From Colwellia sp. TT2012 (lineage in GTDB: Bacteria; Pseudomonadota; Gammaproteobacteria; Enterobacterales; Alteromonadaceae), in NCBI RefSeq assembly GCF_001440345.1, contig NZ_LJYX01000019.1, forward strand, positions 1 through 64,000: a stretch of DNA of 64,000 nt, in the 5' to 3' direction. The notes beneath the pieces are model-generated. The model did not search any database. It saw nothing but the letters and a program-made list of their open reading frames with translations, and was not told the origin of the DNA. Below are positions 27,131-36,619 of this stretch, one piece after another. A program made the position numbers and the translations under genes. Positions within the stretch are counted from its first letter, which is position 1; each line of letters opens with the position of its first letter.

Positions 27131-28372
27131 CTAGCTCCATGCTTGTTGTACTGCTGTTTCTTGCTGCTCTATTTTAGGCTCAACTATGTTTTGATCTTTT
27201 GGGCTTTGTTGAGCAGTAAAGTTATTAAAATAGGCAAACGAATAATAAACCCATGCTTGGGTCCAGCGAATGTAATTGATTTTATTGGTGAAATTTTTAT
27301 GTTTTTGATAAACAAAACGTTTTTTATTAGGCATATATAAAGAATCAATTGCTTTGCTAATGATTTTTTCAGCGAGTTGTACGTCTTCGGCTGTACCACC
27401 TACTTTTAACAAGGTAAAAATAGCTTGCGAAACACAGTGCATATCAAGCGGATAGCGATTGTTATGATAATATTTTGCCGTGCCGTCTTCTTCAAATAAG
27501 TGTTCTTTGTAATAACTAAGCCCCTTTTCTATTGCGCTATCAAATTCGGTTACATTTAAAGCACCACGCAGTACATGTAACGCTTCGAGGTTATACCCCG
27601 TGTGAAAGCCGTCAATAAATTGATGATGATGACGCGAGCCATAAACCCAAGAGCCATCGTCGCCCTGCTCTGTTACTGATTGCCGAGCCACTTTTAACGC
27701 CAGGTTTTTATATTCCGCATTATCGGTAATATTGGCAACAAAACCTACCCAAGCAGCGCCCCATAAACTAGCATTGTGGACAAAAGCAGTTTCACCGGGA
27801 ATATAAGCAAAAAACTCACGACCATCATGCTGACAATATAAGGTTTTAACAATAAAATGCGCGGCATCTAAAGCTGGGATACGGTATTTTTCGTCACCAG
27901 TAACTTCACTTAACGCATAAAGCGCCTGCGCCACATAAATAGTGGTAATAACATTAGGTTTACCTTTAGGTACATAAAAAGCACGGGCGTTCCAATCAAA
28001 ATGATAACCCCAACAAGCATGTTGCCATACATTAATATCGCTTTGTTGCGTTAATAACCAGTCAGCTAACTTAGTCGCTTCTGTTAAGTAATACGCTTCT
28101 TGTGTGCGCTGATAATCTTCCAACAACCCTAAAATAAATAAGCCGATACCTTTTGGGTTCCGCATAGCAGGTACGCCAAGAAAGGATCTTACATTGACAA
28201 TACTGCGCTTGTTTAATTGTGTCCAAGCTAAACCAAAAAGTCCTGTTTTAAGTTTAGGGAAAGTAGTGAATAGTTTGCTATTTAAACTATCAAAGGGATC
28301 TTGGCCAGCGTAATCATTATATTGAGAGTCTACTAATACATCTTTAGAAATTGTTAATACTGTCGGTTTCAT
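27131..28372 (-). CDS. VpsJ-like polysaccharide biosynthesis protein
   Basis: The 413-aa protein has repeated helical pairs typical of (alpha/alpha)n toroid folds: LTEATKLADWLL, AQALYALSEVTGDEKY, GYNLEALHVLRGAL and AIFTLLKVGG. Aromatic and His-rich loops such as WQHACWGYHFDW and SRHHHQFIDGFHTGYN look like an active-site cleft. From memory it resembles VpsJ of Vibrio VPS clusters; no enzymatic activity is established to my knowledge. No signal peptide is seen. It overlaps the upstream glycosyltransferase gene by one base, so the two are translationally coupled. Confidence 0.65.
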   Translation of the reverse strand: MKPTVLTISKDVLVDSQYNDYAGQDPFDSLNSKLFTTFPKLKTGLFGLAWTQLNKRSIVNVRSFLGVPAMRNPKGIGLFILGLLEDYQRTQEAYYLTEATKLADWLLTQQSDINVWQHACWGYHFDWNARAFYVPKGKPNVITTIYVAQALYALSEVTGDEKYRIPALDAAHFIVKTLYCQHDGREFFAYIPGETAFVHNASLWGAAWVGFVANITDNAEYKNLALKVARQSVTEQGDDGSWVYGSRHHHQFIDGFHTGYNLEALHVLRGALNVTEFDSAIEKGLSYYKEHLFEEDGTAKYYHNNRYPLDMHCVSQAIFTLLKVGGTAEDVQLAEKIISKAIDSLYMPNKKRFVYQKHKNFTNKINYIRWTQAWVYYSFAYFNNFTAQQSPKDQNIVEPKIEQQETAVQQAWS

Positions 28373-29442
28373 TACTTTGCTTCCAGTAGTTCTTTATAGA
28401 TGTCTTTTAACTGTGGAATAATTACCGCAGGGCTAAAGTTATGTTGATATTTTTGTTTCGCCGCGTTGGCATATTTTACTCTGATATTATCATCGGCTAA
28501 CAGCGAGGTTAGTGCATCAGCTAAAGCATCAACATCACCCGCTTCAATTAACAGTCCCTCTTCTTTATCAGTAATCGCATCAGGAATGCCACCTGCGGTA
28601 GAGGCTACCACAGCTACTCCTGCCGACATTGCCTCTAAAACCCCCATTGGGAAACCTTCGTTATAACTGGGTAAACAATAAATAGTGGCATCAGCCAAAC
28701 ATTGATTTTTTTTATCGCCAGCGACCCAACCAAGAAAAACTACTCGCTTTTCAATACCTAATGCCTTGGCTTGTGCTTGGTATTTAGCAAGATCACCATC
28801 GCCCCCAAGGTGCAACTCAGCGCTAGGAAACTTATCAGTAATGTTAGCAAAAGCGTTAATTAAATCTTCAACACCTTTGCGCTGACCTAAACGACCTAAG
28901 AAAAGAATAATAGGCTGTTTTGATTTTTTAACTGGAAGAGTAATTTCTGGCACCGCATTGTAAACCACACAAGTTTTATTACTGTCATCAACAATGCTAT
29001 TAACCCATGTTAACCACTGACTTGATAAGACAATAACCTTATCAGCCATATTAAAAGTATCGCGGATATGTTGTTGTTTATCTTTAGAGCATTCTTTATT
29101 GTAAAACGTTTCAAATTCAGCGCCATGTAAATGAATAATTGTTTTAGCGCCGAACTTTCTGGCTAGACGTAATATCATAGCCTTACGGGTATAACTGCCC
29201 CGTGAGGCCATATGAACATGTACAACACCTAGCTTATAAAACAAGCCATAATAAACGACTTTAACTAATACACTGATAAAGACATAGAGCCGATCAATAC
29301 CGGCGGGAAGTTTAGCCGACTTATGAGAAGCGAGTAATAAGGTGTTCGATTGTTCAAAAAAGTGACTTTCTTTAATCACTTGTAATACCGTGGCAATACC
29401 GCCACGGCCACTCACGTTTGTACCTACCATTAAATTAATCAT
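28372..29442 (-). CDS. Glycosyltransferase, GT4 family
   Basis: The 356-aa GT-B transferase has the acceptor-side glycine loop NVSGRGGIATV at residue 8, PIILFLGRLGQRKGVEDLI at the start of the C-terminal domain, and the retaining EX7E motif in PSYNEGFPMGVLEAMSAG. It adds a sugar to the growing undecaprenyl-linked unit at the cytoplasmic face. Donor and linkage are not predictable. It is intact and coupled to the VpsJ-like gene. Confidence 0.92.
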   Translation of the reverse strand: MINLMVGTNVSGRGGIATVLQVIKESHFFEQSNTLLLASHKSAKLPAGIDRLYVFISVLVKVVYYGLFYKLGVVHVHMASRGSYTRKAMILRLARKFGAKTIIHLHGAEFETFYNKECSKDKQQHIRDTFNMADKVIVLSSQWLTWVNSIVDDSNKTCVVYNAVPEITLPVKKSKQPIILFLGRLGQRKGVEDLINAFANITDKFPSAELHLGGDGDLAKYQAQAKALGIEKRVVFLGWVAGDKKNQCLADATIYCLPSYNEGFPMGVLEAMSAGVAVVASTAGGIPDAITDKEEGLLIEAGDVDALADALTSLLADDNIRVKYANAAKQKYQHNFSPAVIIPQLKDIYKELLEAK

Positions 29443-29451
29443 TTTAAATAC

Positions 29452-29785
29452 TTACGATATCCTTATTTCTGATAACAGAACAAAATTGTCCAGCTTTAGT
29501 TCTCGGTACTTCATTAACTTTTGAAAACCAATATTAATATCATTACCTAACCGTTCTCTTAAGCCCTTTCCAATGGAAAGTACTAACTTTATTAATATAT
29601 TCAACTTATAGATGATATAACCAAGAATTTTTGGATACCCCACCACTTGCACTGTTATACGGCGCTTTAGAGATATTTACATCCCGTCCTTTTAAGGCTC
29701 TTACTATCCTTTCATTTGCTTCAGCATACCCGCCCACTATTGTATCTTTTGTTTTAAAAGGGCCTATATATAAAATATCAATCAT
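29452..29785 (-). pseudogene. Truncated, frameshifted glycosyltransferase fragment
   Basis: From ATG 29785 the frame reads MIDILYIGPFKTKDTIVGGY and then AEANERIVRALKGRDVNISK, the classic N-terminus of GT4 enzymes (strand, glycine-rich loop, helix). Around GGTGGGGTATCC the coherent reading shifts frame to a stretch starting YPKILGYIIYKLNI that runs to a stop at 29452. Nothing resembling the donor-binding domain follows. It is therefore the N-terminal ~110 residues of a dead transferase between the intact GT4 gene and the CapK-like gene. Confidence 0.7.
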
Positions 29786-29868
29786 TAGAATCTATTTACC
29801 TTGAAATGAATATTTTGTCATTATTCAAAACCATTTTTGAATAAAATCATCTAAGTTATAATGAGTTA

Positions 29869-31206
29869 TCATTCTTCTGTTTTATTCGTTGTTTCATTTA
29901 GTACCCACCGATACTTACCTGCTTTTGTTCTAGCAATGTCGCTCACTATTATTACTTCAGCGTTTATTTTTTTACTGACATATTTGTTCAAATTATTGAT
30001 TATTTGATCACCATCACTTGGTCTATAGTTGTCAGAAGGGACTATTCTTATTTCCCATTGTTCAGTAGTTGTTTGTACAACTTGTGATTTTTCTATATTG
30101 CTAACACCTTTAAAAGCGAAAGTGATTAATGAAGGGCTAATAGGCGTATTATCAATGTCATAAATAATATCTTCAAACTTACCAGATATTGGTTCTATCA
30201 TCGGATAGTTAGAGCCACATTCGCAAGGACCTTTTTTCCACTTTGTGCGATCAGATAGTTTATAACGTATAAGAGGCATTACATGATTGTGCAATGTTGT
30301 ACCTACAACAAAACCTACATCATCAGTTGGATTATCATTCTCATCTAATATTTCCACATAAGAATAGTCACTGTTGACGTGTAGATTTTTGAAACGACAT
30401 TCTGTTGCCATTGCAATTCTCTCAGCCATGCCATAAAAATCACAAACTTGACCAATCGTATTTTCTATTACTTCTCTTTGGTATGGATAGAGCATTTCAG
30501 AAGCGGTAAAAACATACGGTATTTTAATGACTATTTTGTTAGTACTAGCGTATTGAGCAAGTTGAAAAGCCGTTGATGGGTAAGCTTGTAATATATCGGG
30601 ATTAAAATGATTGATTACAGCAATGAAATCTTTACATGTATCTTTGCTTAAATGTCTAGAAGATAATAGAAGTTGATTGTCAACATCGTTATATACCCAA
30701 TAAGGGGCTTTCTCTTGGGTGACACTAATAATATTATCACCTCTTAAGGTAGCTCTTTTAACCATTTTGACGTTGCAGACGCTCTGCCAATGTCTTTTAA
30801 CAAATGAGTTTTCCCATAAGATGGAATTTAAAGACCTGTATATCTCTAAAGGTGTTCCTGTTGTACCACTAGACTTTCCAACTATTTGTAAAAAGTGAGC
30901 CTTGCCACCATTAGGATAATATAGTGCACGATTTTTTAATAAATCGTTTTTTGTTATTACAGTACAATTATTTCTAATAAACTCTTTAATTTCAGAACTA
31001 TCAGCAGGAACTTCTAATTCCCTATAAGCAGGTAATATTTTCTTTGCCTTAAGTATAGATTTTAATAAAAGTTCATTTTGCAAAGAGTTCATTTCTTCTG
31101 AAGCTAATTTATCCCGAGATCTAAGTATCTTTATTCGACTATTAAGTAAAAATACATCGAGTAATAAAAATCGGAATAATAACTTAAACTTCTTAATTGT
31201 AAACAT
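29869..31206 (-). CDS. CapK/phenylacetate-CoA ligase-like adenylating protein
   Basis: The 445-aa protein of the acyl-adenylate superfamily has the ATP-binding loop GKSSGTTGTPLE (about 110-121), the A5-like segment DFYGMAER, a PCECG cysteine pair and SGKFEDII, the counterpart of GRxDD in PaaK. CapK-type proteins occur in capsule loci, where they may activate or transfer an acyl or amino-acyl group to sugar; the real substrate is unknown. A hexapeptide acyltransferase gene lies next upstream, compatible with joint decoration of the polymer (inference). Confidence 0.85.
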   Translation of the reverse strand: MFTIKKFKLLFRFLLLDVFLLNSRIKILRSRDKLASEEMNSLQNELLLKSILKAKKILPAYRELEVPADSSEIKEFIRNNCTVITKNDLLKNRALYYPNGGKAHFLQIVGKSSGTTGTPLEIYRSLNSILWENSFVKRHWQSVCNVKMVKRATLRGDNIISVTQEKAPYWVYNDVDNQLLLSSRHLSKDTCKDFIAVINHFNPDILQAYPSTAFQLAQYASTNKIVIKIPYVFTASEMLYPYQREVIENTIGQVCDFYGMAERIAMATECRFKNLHVNSDYSYVEILDENDNPTDDVGFVVGTTLHNHVMPLIRYKLSDRTKWKKGPCECGSNYPMIEPISGKFEDIIYDIDNTPISPSLITFAFKGVSNIEKSQVVQTTTEQWEIRIVPSDNYRPSDGDQIINNLNKYVSKKINAEVIIVSDIARTKAGKYRWVLNETTNKTEE

Positions 31207-31409
31207 TAAATTCTCTTAGATAGTAAGGCATTGACATTTTTCATTACCTAAAGGTGTTGTTTTGTTATATATTTGTTCTTAGGGTGTCAATTAAACCTAT
31301 CAAAGAGGAGGGATAAAACCATTTTTGGTTTATTAATCCAAAAAATAAAAAGTCTAAACTTCCTTAAATATAATTTATGAAATAGTTTTATTTTAGCATC
31401 CGCAAAAAA

Positions 31410-31904
31410 TCATTTTATTCTCATATATTCGGCTGTACTTTCATCATAAGAATCATTTTTAGTGATGTCGTAATCTAGGTCATAAACTGAACCTAGAATC
31501 TTGGCTGGAATACCACCTACAATAGAGCCTTTAGGCACGCTTTTGGTAACGACAGCATTAGGTGCAACAATAACGTCATCTTCGATAATCACCGGACCAA
31601 CAATCACGCACCCAGGACCTAAAAAAACGTTATCACCTATATTAGGAACTTTTTTAAATGGCCCTTTACCTACCGTTTTACAACCAATGCCAATGGTACA
31701 GTTTTGACCAATGATAGTATTATCATGAAGAGAAACCCCTAAGCCTTTAACCACAAAGAAGCTACCTTTATCTATACTGGCTTTATAAGGTACTCTACAG
31801 TTATAAAGTAAAAAAATTAACAACTGAAATAACTTTGGTAATAGAGGTATTCTCTTTATATAGAGCCAACGAGCTATACGGTAAAAAATGATTGCATTTG
31901 GCAT
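31410..31904 (-). CDS. Hexapeptide-repeat acyltransferase (serine-acetyltransferase-like)
   Basis: The 164-aa protein has a short N-terminal hydrophobic region and then left-handed beta-helix repeats: IGQNCTIGIGCKTVG, PNIGDNVFLGPGCVIVG, VIIEDDVIVAPNAVV, then the cap PKGSIVGGIPAKILG. It is likely to O- or N-acetylate a sugar nucleotide or lipid-linked sugar using acetyl-CoA. The exact acceptor is unknown. It lies 9 bp downstream of a glycosyltransferase gene, in the locus A operon. Confidence 0.88.
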   Translation of the reverse strand: MPNAIIFYRIARWLYIKRIPLLPKLFQLLIFLLYNCRVPYKASIDKGSFFVVKGLGVSLHDNTIIGQNCTIGIGCKTVGKGPFKKVPNIGDNVFLGPGCVIVGPVIIEDDVIVAPNAVVTKSVPKGSIVGGIPAKILGSVYDLDYDITKNDSYDESTAEYMRIK

Positions 31905-31913
31905 TAATGTTCC

Positions 31914-32969
31914 TTAACTTTCTATTATTAATTTTAAATGGGACGATATTTCGTTCCATGTTTTTGTCGTTGTATTTTTTCGAATAAAATCAGAATCTAG
32001 TTTATGCCGTTGATTAGTCACTCTAGATAAAGCTTCAGCAAAAGCTTGCGGGTTATCTTCACACAATTCACCATTGTATTGATTTAAAATTTTTATCTGT
32101 TCTGTTGTCGAAGTTCCTATAACAAACATACCATTTGCAATATATTCTAATGCTTTAGTTACAGGTTGCACATCGTAGTAAGTAGTTTTTGGTACGTAAG
32201 ACACCCCAATATTACAACGCTCAAAAAAGGGGGTAAGTTGGTTATGTGGGATTCGTCCATGAACCTTAACTAATTCAGATAAACCTAAAGAGGTAACTAA
32301 GCTTTTTAAATCAGCAACTTCATTGATATAGCCATCACCTACAATGTCATAACTTTCAATAATATGGTCGTGGTTTTGGTCTAGGTGTTTTTTTAAACCC
32401 ACTAAGGTATCTGTTATTTTTCGATTCGATAAAGTGCCAACATACAGCAATCTTATCGTATCAAATGTTTTATAATCCGTTGTAAACTCTGGCGAGCCTA
32501 AACCAACCACGTTGTAATTTTTAAGTTTTAATAACTTACCTAACGAATCGGAAATTACATTAATTTTTTGTGCAAAATAACTTTCAAATTTTAGCGTTTT
32601 ATTAAACAACATTCGGCTAAACCACTTAGGGTCAATCGACCCCGTTCTTACATCCATAATGAAGCATTTTTTGGGAACTACAGTTCGTAACAAAGAACAA
32701 AAACGAAAATATTTTACAAACACTAAATCATCACGCTCTTTTAAAAATGGTTTGATATGTTTAACAAAATCTAGCCACTTAAGAGCACCATTTTTATCTA
32801 TATTGATGTTTATAATTTCAATGCCTTCCTCTTCAATGAGTGGTTTTCCTGCGTTAATGCATATATACCTAATGTCATACTCACCTTTTAAATGAAGAGC
32901 GTAATAATAAGTATCGATTAAATAACCAAATTGAGAAGTACAAATAATTGTTAATTTTTTTTTCATCAA
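31914..32969 (-). CDS. Glycosyltransferase, GT4-like
   Basis: The 351-aa transferase has a divergent N-terminal domain and a recognisable GT-B C-terminal domain: LLYVGTLSNRKITDTLVGL, then VHGRIPHNQLTPFFERCNIG, and TKALEYIANGMFVIGTS as the donor-site helix. Assigned to locus A repeat-unit assembly. Its start overlaps the Wzy gene by 4 bp, indicating coupled translation. Sugar specificity is unknown. Confidence 0.85.
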   Translation of the reverse strand: MMKKKLTIICTSQFGYLIDTYYYALHLKGEYDIRYICINAGKPLIEEEGIEIININIDKNGALKWLDFVKHIKPFLKERDDLVFVKYFRFCSLLRTVVPKKCFIMDVRTGSIDPKWFSRMLFNKTLKFESYFAQKINVISDSLGKLLKLKNYNVVGLGSPEFTTDYKTFDTIRLLYVGTLSNRKITDTLVGLKKHLDQNHDHIIESYDIVGDGYINEVADLKSLVTSLGLSELVKVHGRIPHNQLTPFFERCNIGVSYVPKTTYYDVQPVTKALEYIANGMFVIGTSTTEQIKILNQYNGELCEDNPQAFAEALSRVTNQRHKLDSDFIRKNTTTKTWNEISSHLKLIIES

Positions 32970-34276
32970 GTAACTACCTCCTTACGTTGTGAACCCGTAC
33001 ACAATAGTAGGAGTATAAAAATTGAAAAAGTAACAGAGTTGATATGCATAGTATTTGAATAAAAAGGAAAGAGCATACATGCTTGTATTAAAAACAAACC
33101 ACCTGATTTAAAAGCTGTATCATAAAGGTGAATTGTTTTACGTTTAAATAATTTGATGAATAGATAACATAAAAATAAAGCTAGAATTAATACTCCGAAT
33201 AGTCCAACATCCCAAAGATATATCGTCAATTGAGATGCAGCAAAATTGATTGGCGAAGCAAAAACAACAGCTTCAATATTATTAGCGTTAGCAAATTTAG
33301 AAGACGTTAATCCGTAACCAAATAAGGTATTTAAACTAATCCCCTGTTTAACATTATTAGCAAACCAGATATCTATTGCTGCTTGCCGACTAACTTCACC
33401 CGTTGAATAATCGATTAAATCTTCTTGAGAGTAACTCTCTGATATATTAGAAATATATTCAACGACAGATCGACCTTCTCGACTTCCCGTTGAAAAATTA
33501 CTATTGTAATTAGTAACTAAAACTGCAATGAATATGGTAATAAATAACGATGAACCTAAAATTATTTTTGGCTTAAAAAATTCTTTTGGTTCAAGTATTG
33601 ATATAACAATAAATATCACTAATACAACAACTATTTTTGTTTCCATCATGAATACACTGGCAAGACAAGACAAAATAGCTAAAACATCTATGTAGGTCCC
33701 TTTTTTTAACCTTATTTTTTTGACTGCCATCGTGCAATAAAAACATAAAAAAAGTAATAAACCTGCACTATTACCACCGCCACCTTGAGGATTAAAGCCA
33801 AAAGTACCTGAGATTAAATCCCAATCAAATGTTCTAGCGGTAGAGGCTCTTGCTGTGATAAAAAACTGGCTAATAACAAAGGGTAATTGAATTAAAACTA
33901 TGAATCTGATCAGTTTATATAAAGCAGCAAGTTGCACCTGAGTTAAAATAATTCTCGATGCAATTAACATAGCGATTGAGGGTATAACATAATCTTTAAT
34001 AGCTATCGCCTTTAACGAGCCTCCGGTTAAAAATAGCCAGTTAAACCCTAAATACACTAACCAAAAAAATAAAAACAGCTGTATATTATCACTAAATAGT
34101 GGGGCTTTATTAGGGCATAACAATAATAACAATGGCACCATAGCACCTAGCCAATAAACTTGACTTACTTCTAAATAACTAGAAATTAACCCAACAAAAA
34201 TAAAATTAAAAAACATAAAAAATGGAACTATATAATATGCTTTTCTAAATGGAGCTAAGATATTAAGCAACATCAT
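32966..34276 (-). CDS. wzy: Wzy-type O-antigen/exopolysaccharide polymerase
   Basis: The 436-aa protein has about 10-12 hydrophobic segments and one large periplasmic loop (about residues 255-325, containing STGSREGRSVVEYIS), the usual topology of Wzy polymerases. Sequence conservation in this family is low, so the assignment rests on topology and on its place between Wzx and a glycosyltransferase. It would polymerise lipid-linked repeat units at the periplasmic face. It overlaps wzx by 14 bp. Confidence 0.8.
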   Translation of the reverse strand: MMLLNILAPFRKAYYIVPFFMFFNFIFVGLISSYLEVSQVYWLGAMVPLLLLLCPNKAPLFSDNIQLFLFFWLVYLGFNWLFLTGGSLKAIAIKDYVIPSIAMLIASRIILTQVQLAALYKLIRFIVLIQLPFVISQFFITARASTARTFDWDLISGTFGFNPQGGGGNSAGLLLFLCFYCTMAVKKIRLKKGTYIDVLAILSCLASVFMMETKIVVVLVIFIVISILEPKEFFKPKIILGSSLFITIFIAVLVTNYNSNFSTGSREGRSVVEYISNISESYSQEDLIDYSTGEVSRQAAIDIWFANNVKQGISLNTLFGYGLTSSKFANANNIEAVVFASPINFAASQLTIYLWDVGLFGVLILALFLCYLFIKLFKRKTIHLYDTAFKSGGLFLIQACMLFPFYSNTMHINSVTFSIFILLLLCTGSQRKEVVT

Positions 34277-35513
34277 ACTTCACCTTAATTTCGTTTGTGG
34301 TATAGGTAAAATAAATACATATAGATGCTGATATAGTAAGAGAAAAAGCAGAGGCAATTGAAAAATACCATACCCCTGTTAATAACGTTTGCTGTAAGCC
34401 GAGCCATAGAAATAGCGTAACAAAACCGGCATTAAATAATTGCCAATAATAATCGTATTTTTGTTTATCAAAGATAACGTAGACATAAGTGATCGGAGAA
34501 AAAACAACCAAAGCTAATAAATAAGGCGTTAAAGCAATAGCAAAGTTTACTGCCGGTAGCCACTCTTCCCCCATAGCAAAAGTAATTACTGGTGCACCCA
34601 GAAAAATCACACCTAAAATGTAAAGGCTCACAGCTAAGCCAGACAACACAGATATTTTCCCATAATTAACTAGAGCTCTTTTCGGAGAAACAAGTATTTC
34701 TCTTTTAATCACGTCGGCAACCGCCGCCACTATGATCACCGCAGGTGCAATAACAAATTTTACCGCTAGACTGTAATAAGCTAAAGCAGTGTTATCATCA
34801 AGTAACGTACCGACTATAATTAAAAACATGCCCCCGCTATATCGATTTAACAAATGAGCAGGAATTAAATATTTAATTACACTTTTTGCACTGATCACTA
34901 CTTGTTTGCTATCGCTAACAACCCCATCTTCTGAAACGCTGTTTACAGATTTTTTATTGAAAAGCTTAACTGGTAGTATATTGGCTAAAGCAAAAGCCAA
35001 CATGATAATAAAAGGCGATAACTCTACCAATAAAAACAAAACATAAAAAATTATTGGAAAAAATACCGCTCTGCTTATTCTTGTTAAGGCATTTGTACTA
35101 AACAGACCCTGCTTTATATTTTTCTGGATAGTGAATTCAAAATTAGCGGTAGCATATAACATGGCAAAAAATGCGAGGAATACCATTATTGGATTAGTTG
35201 CACTATCGCCAGCAATCACAAATGCCAACAACGACAGAATAAAAGCAGTGCAGAAAGTTAGCTTGCTAAAGATCGAGTCTAAAAGTCTAAATCTTGTGTC
35301 ACTAATATTAAATACGGTAAATTCTAAACGGAGCGAGACAAAAACACTCAATACAGCTGTGATAGACAGCAAATAACTATATTGACCGTATATGTCAGCG
35401 CCACTTAATTTCGCAATAAAAGGTACACTAAAAAACGAAACTAGCTGTGCTAGCATTACACCAAAACTAGTTGTAGCATAATGCTTTAGGTTATCAATTT
35501 TAAATTTACTCAA
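34263..35513 (-). CDS. wzx: Wzx-type repeat-unit flippase, locus A
   Basis: The 416-aa protein has about 12 hydrophobic segments. Its N-terminus (LKHYATTSFGVMLAQLVSF, then PFIAKLSGADIYGQYS) is typical of polysaccharide flippases of the MOP superfamily. It should move undecaprenyl-linked repeat units across the inner membrane for the Wzy protein encoded next. A second flippase of another size is at 58095-59537 for locus B. Confidence 0.9.
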   Translation of the reverse strand: MSKFKIDNLKHYATTSFGVMLAQLVSFFSVPFIAKLSGADIYGQYSYLLSITAVLSVFVSLRLEFTVFNISDTRFRLLDSIFSKLTFCTAFILSLLAFVIAGDSATNPIMVFLAFFAMLYATANFEFTIQKNIKQGLFSTNALTRISRAVFFPIIFYVLFLLVELSPFIIMLAFALANILPVKLFNKKSVNSVSEDGVVSDSKQVVISAKSVIKYLIPAHLLNRYSGGMFLIIVGTLLDDNTALAYYSLAVKFVIAPAVIIVAAVADVIKREILVSPKRALVNYGKISVLSGLAVSLYILGVIFLGAPVITFAMGEEWLPAVNFAIALTPYLLALVVFSPITYVYVIFDKQKYDYYWQLFNAGFVTLFLWLGLQQTLLTGVWYFSIASAFSLTISASICIYFTYTTNEIKVKYDVA

Positions 35514-35531
35514 AAAACAAAGCCCTTAAAA

Positions 35532-36443
35532 TTAACGATTAGATAAATCGACTGTTTTCAAAAACGCTCTCAAACCTTCACCCAACACAGGGTCAAGTAA
35601 CGAATATTCTATATTCGCTTGCAAGTAACCGAGTTTATTACCACAATCATGACTGCGACCAACAATTTTGTAAGCTTCCATTTTTTCAAGCAAAAGCAAC
35701 TGATGCATAGCATCGGTAAGTTGAATTTCGTCGCCAGCACCTGGGGGGGTAAAGGCAAGTAAATCCCATATCTTGCTTGAAAGTACATAACGACCCGTTA
35801 TTGCTAAATTTGACGGTGCTTCGTCTAAACTTGGCTTTTCAACCATGTTGGTGATGGTGGCAAATTCAGACGCTTTAAGTTGTACGCCGTTAATGTCGAC
35901 CACACCGTAATTACTTACCTCTTGCTCGGGTACTTCTTCAACCATTACTTGGCTAATATTAGTTTGTTCAAACCTTTGTACCATTTGGGTTAGGTTGTCT
36001 TTCTTTAAATCGGAATGGTATTTGTCGATCAATACATCGGGCAGCATAACAACAAAAGGATTGTCGCCAATAATAGGTCTAGCGCATAAAATGGCATGGC
36101 CTAAACCTAAGGCGTTAGATTGCCTAACCGAAATAACGTTGGTGCCTTTTGGCGTAATGCTGCGCACTTCTGCTAGCAGTGAGCGTTTAACCCGTTTTTC
36201 AAGCTGAGCTTCAAGTTCAAAACTTTTGTCAAAATGATTTTCAATGGCATTTTTACTTGAGTGAGTTACTAAAACTATATTTTTAATGCCCGCGGCTGCG
36301 GCTTCTTCCACTACGTATTGAATTAATGGTTTATCAACTACGCTAAGCATTTCTTTGGGTATAGCTTTGGTGGCAGGTAACATGCGTGTGCCAAGCCCGG
36401 CTACCGGGATTACTGCTGTGGTGATTTTATTGGTCATTGTCAT
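35532..36443 (-). CDS. galU: UTP-glucose-1-phosphate uridylyltransferase
   Basis: The 303-aa cytoplasmic enzyme makes UDP-glucose. Motifs: [20 protein letters not shown] (residues 10-29, the nucleotidyl-binding signature), [25 protein letters not shown], and [15 protein letters not shown]. Length matches E. coli GalU (302). It supplies glucose donor for the WcaJ-type initiator and other transferases of locus A. It lies 18 bp upstream of wzx in the same direction. Confidence 0.96.
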   Translation of the reverse strand: MTMTNKITTAVIPVAGLGTRMLPATKAIPKEMLSVVDKPLIQYVVEEAAAAGIKNIVLVTHSSKNAIENHFDKSFELEAQLEKRVKRSLLAEVRSITPKGTNVISVRQSNALGLGHAILCARPIIGDNPFVVMLPDVLIDKYHSDLKKDNLTQMVQRFEQTNISQVMVEEVPEQEVSNYGVVDINGVQLKASEFATITNMVEKPSLDEAPSNLAITGRYVLSSKIWDLLAFTPPGAGDEIQLTDAMHQLLLLEKMEAYKIVGRSHDCGNKLGYLQANIEYSLLDPVLGEGLRAFLKTVDLSNR

Positions 36444-36565
36444 TGTCCATAATTTTTTATGCGTGCTTTCATTTAATGAAAGATTTTTTAAATGTTTATA
36501 GTTTTATTACCTTTTTTGAATGTAATAAAACTATAAAAATTCATTACTCTAGTAACTAAAACTGG

Positions 36566-36590
36566 ATCTTCGACTAGTAACTTCGAAGAT
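36566..36590. repeat. Stem-loop repeat element (8-bp stem, 9-nt loop), copy 1
   Basis: ATCTTCGA, loop CTAGTAACT, TCGAAGAT, preceded by TGG and followed by GACG. The element at 47846-47870 has the same stem and loop lengths and flanks, with compensatory changes in the stem. Confidence 0.6.
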
Positions 36591-36619
36591 GACGTACCTT
36601 TAGCCTCAAAAATAATGTG

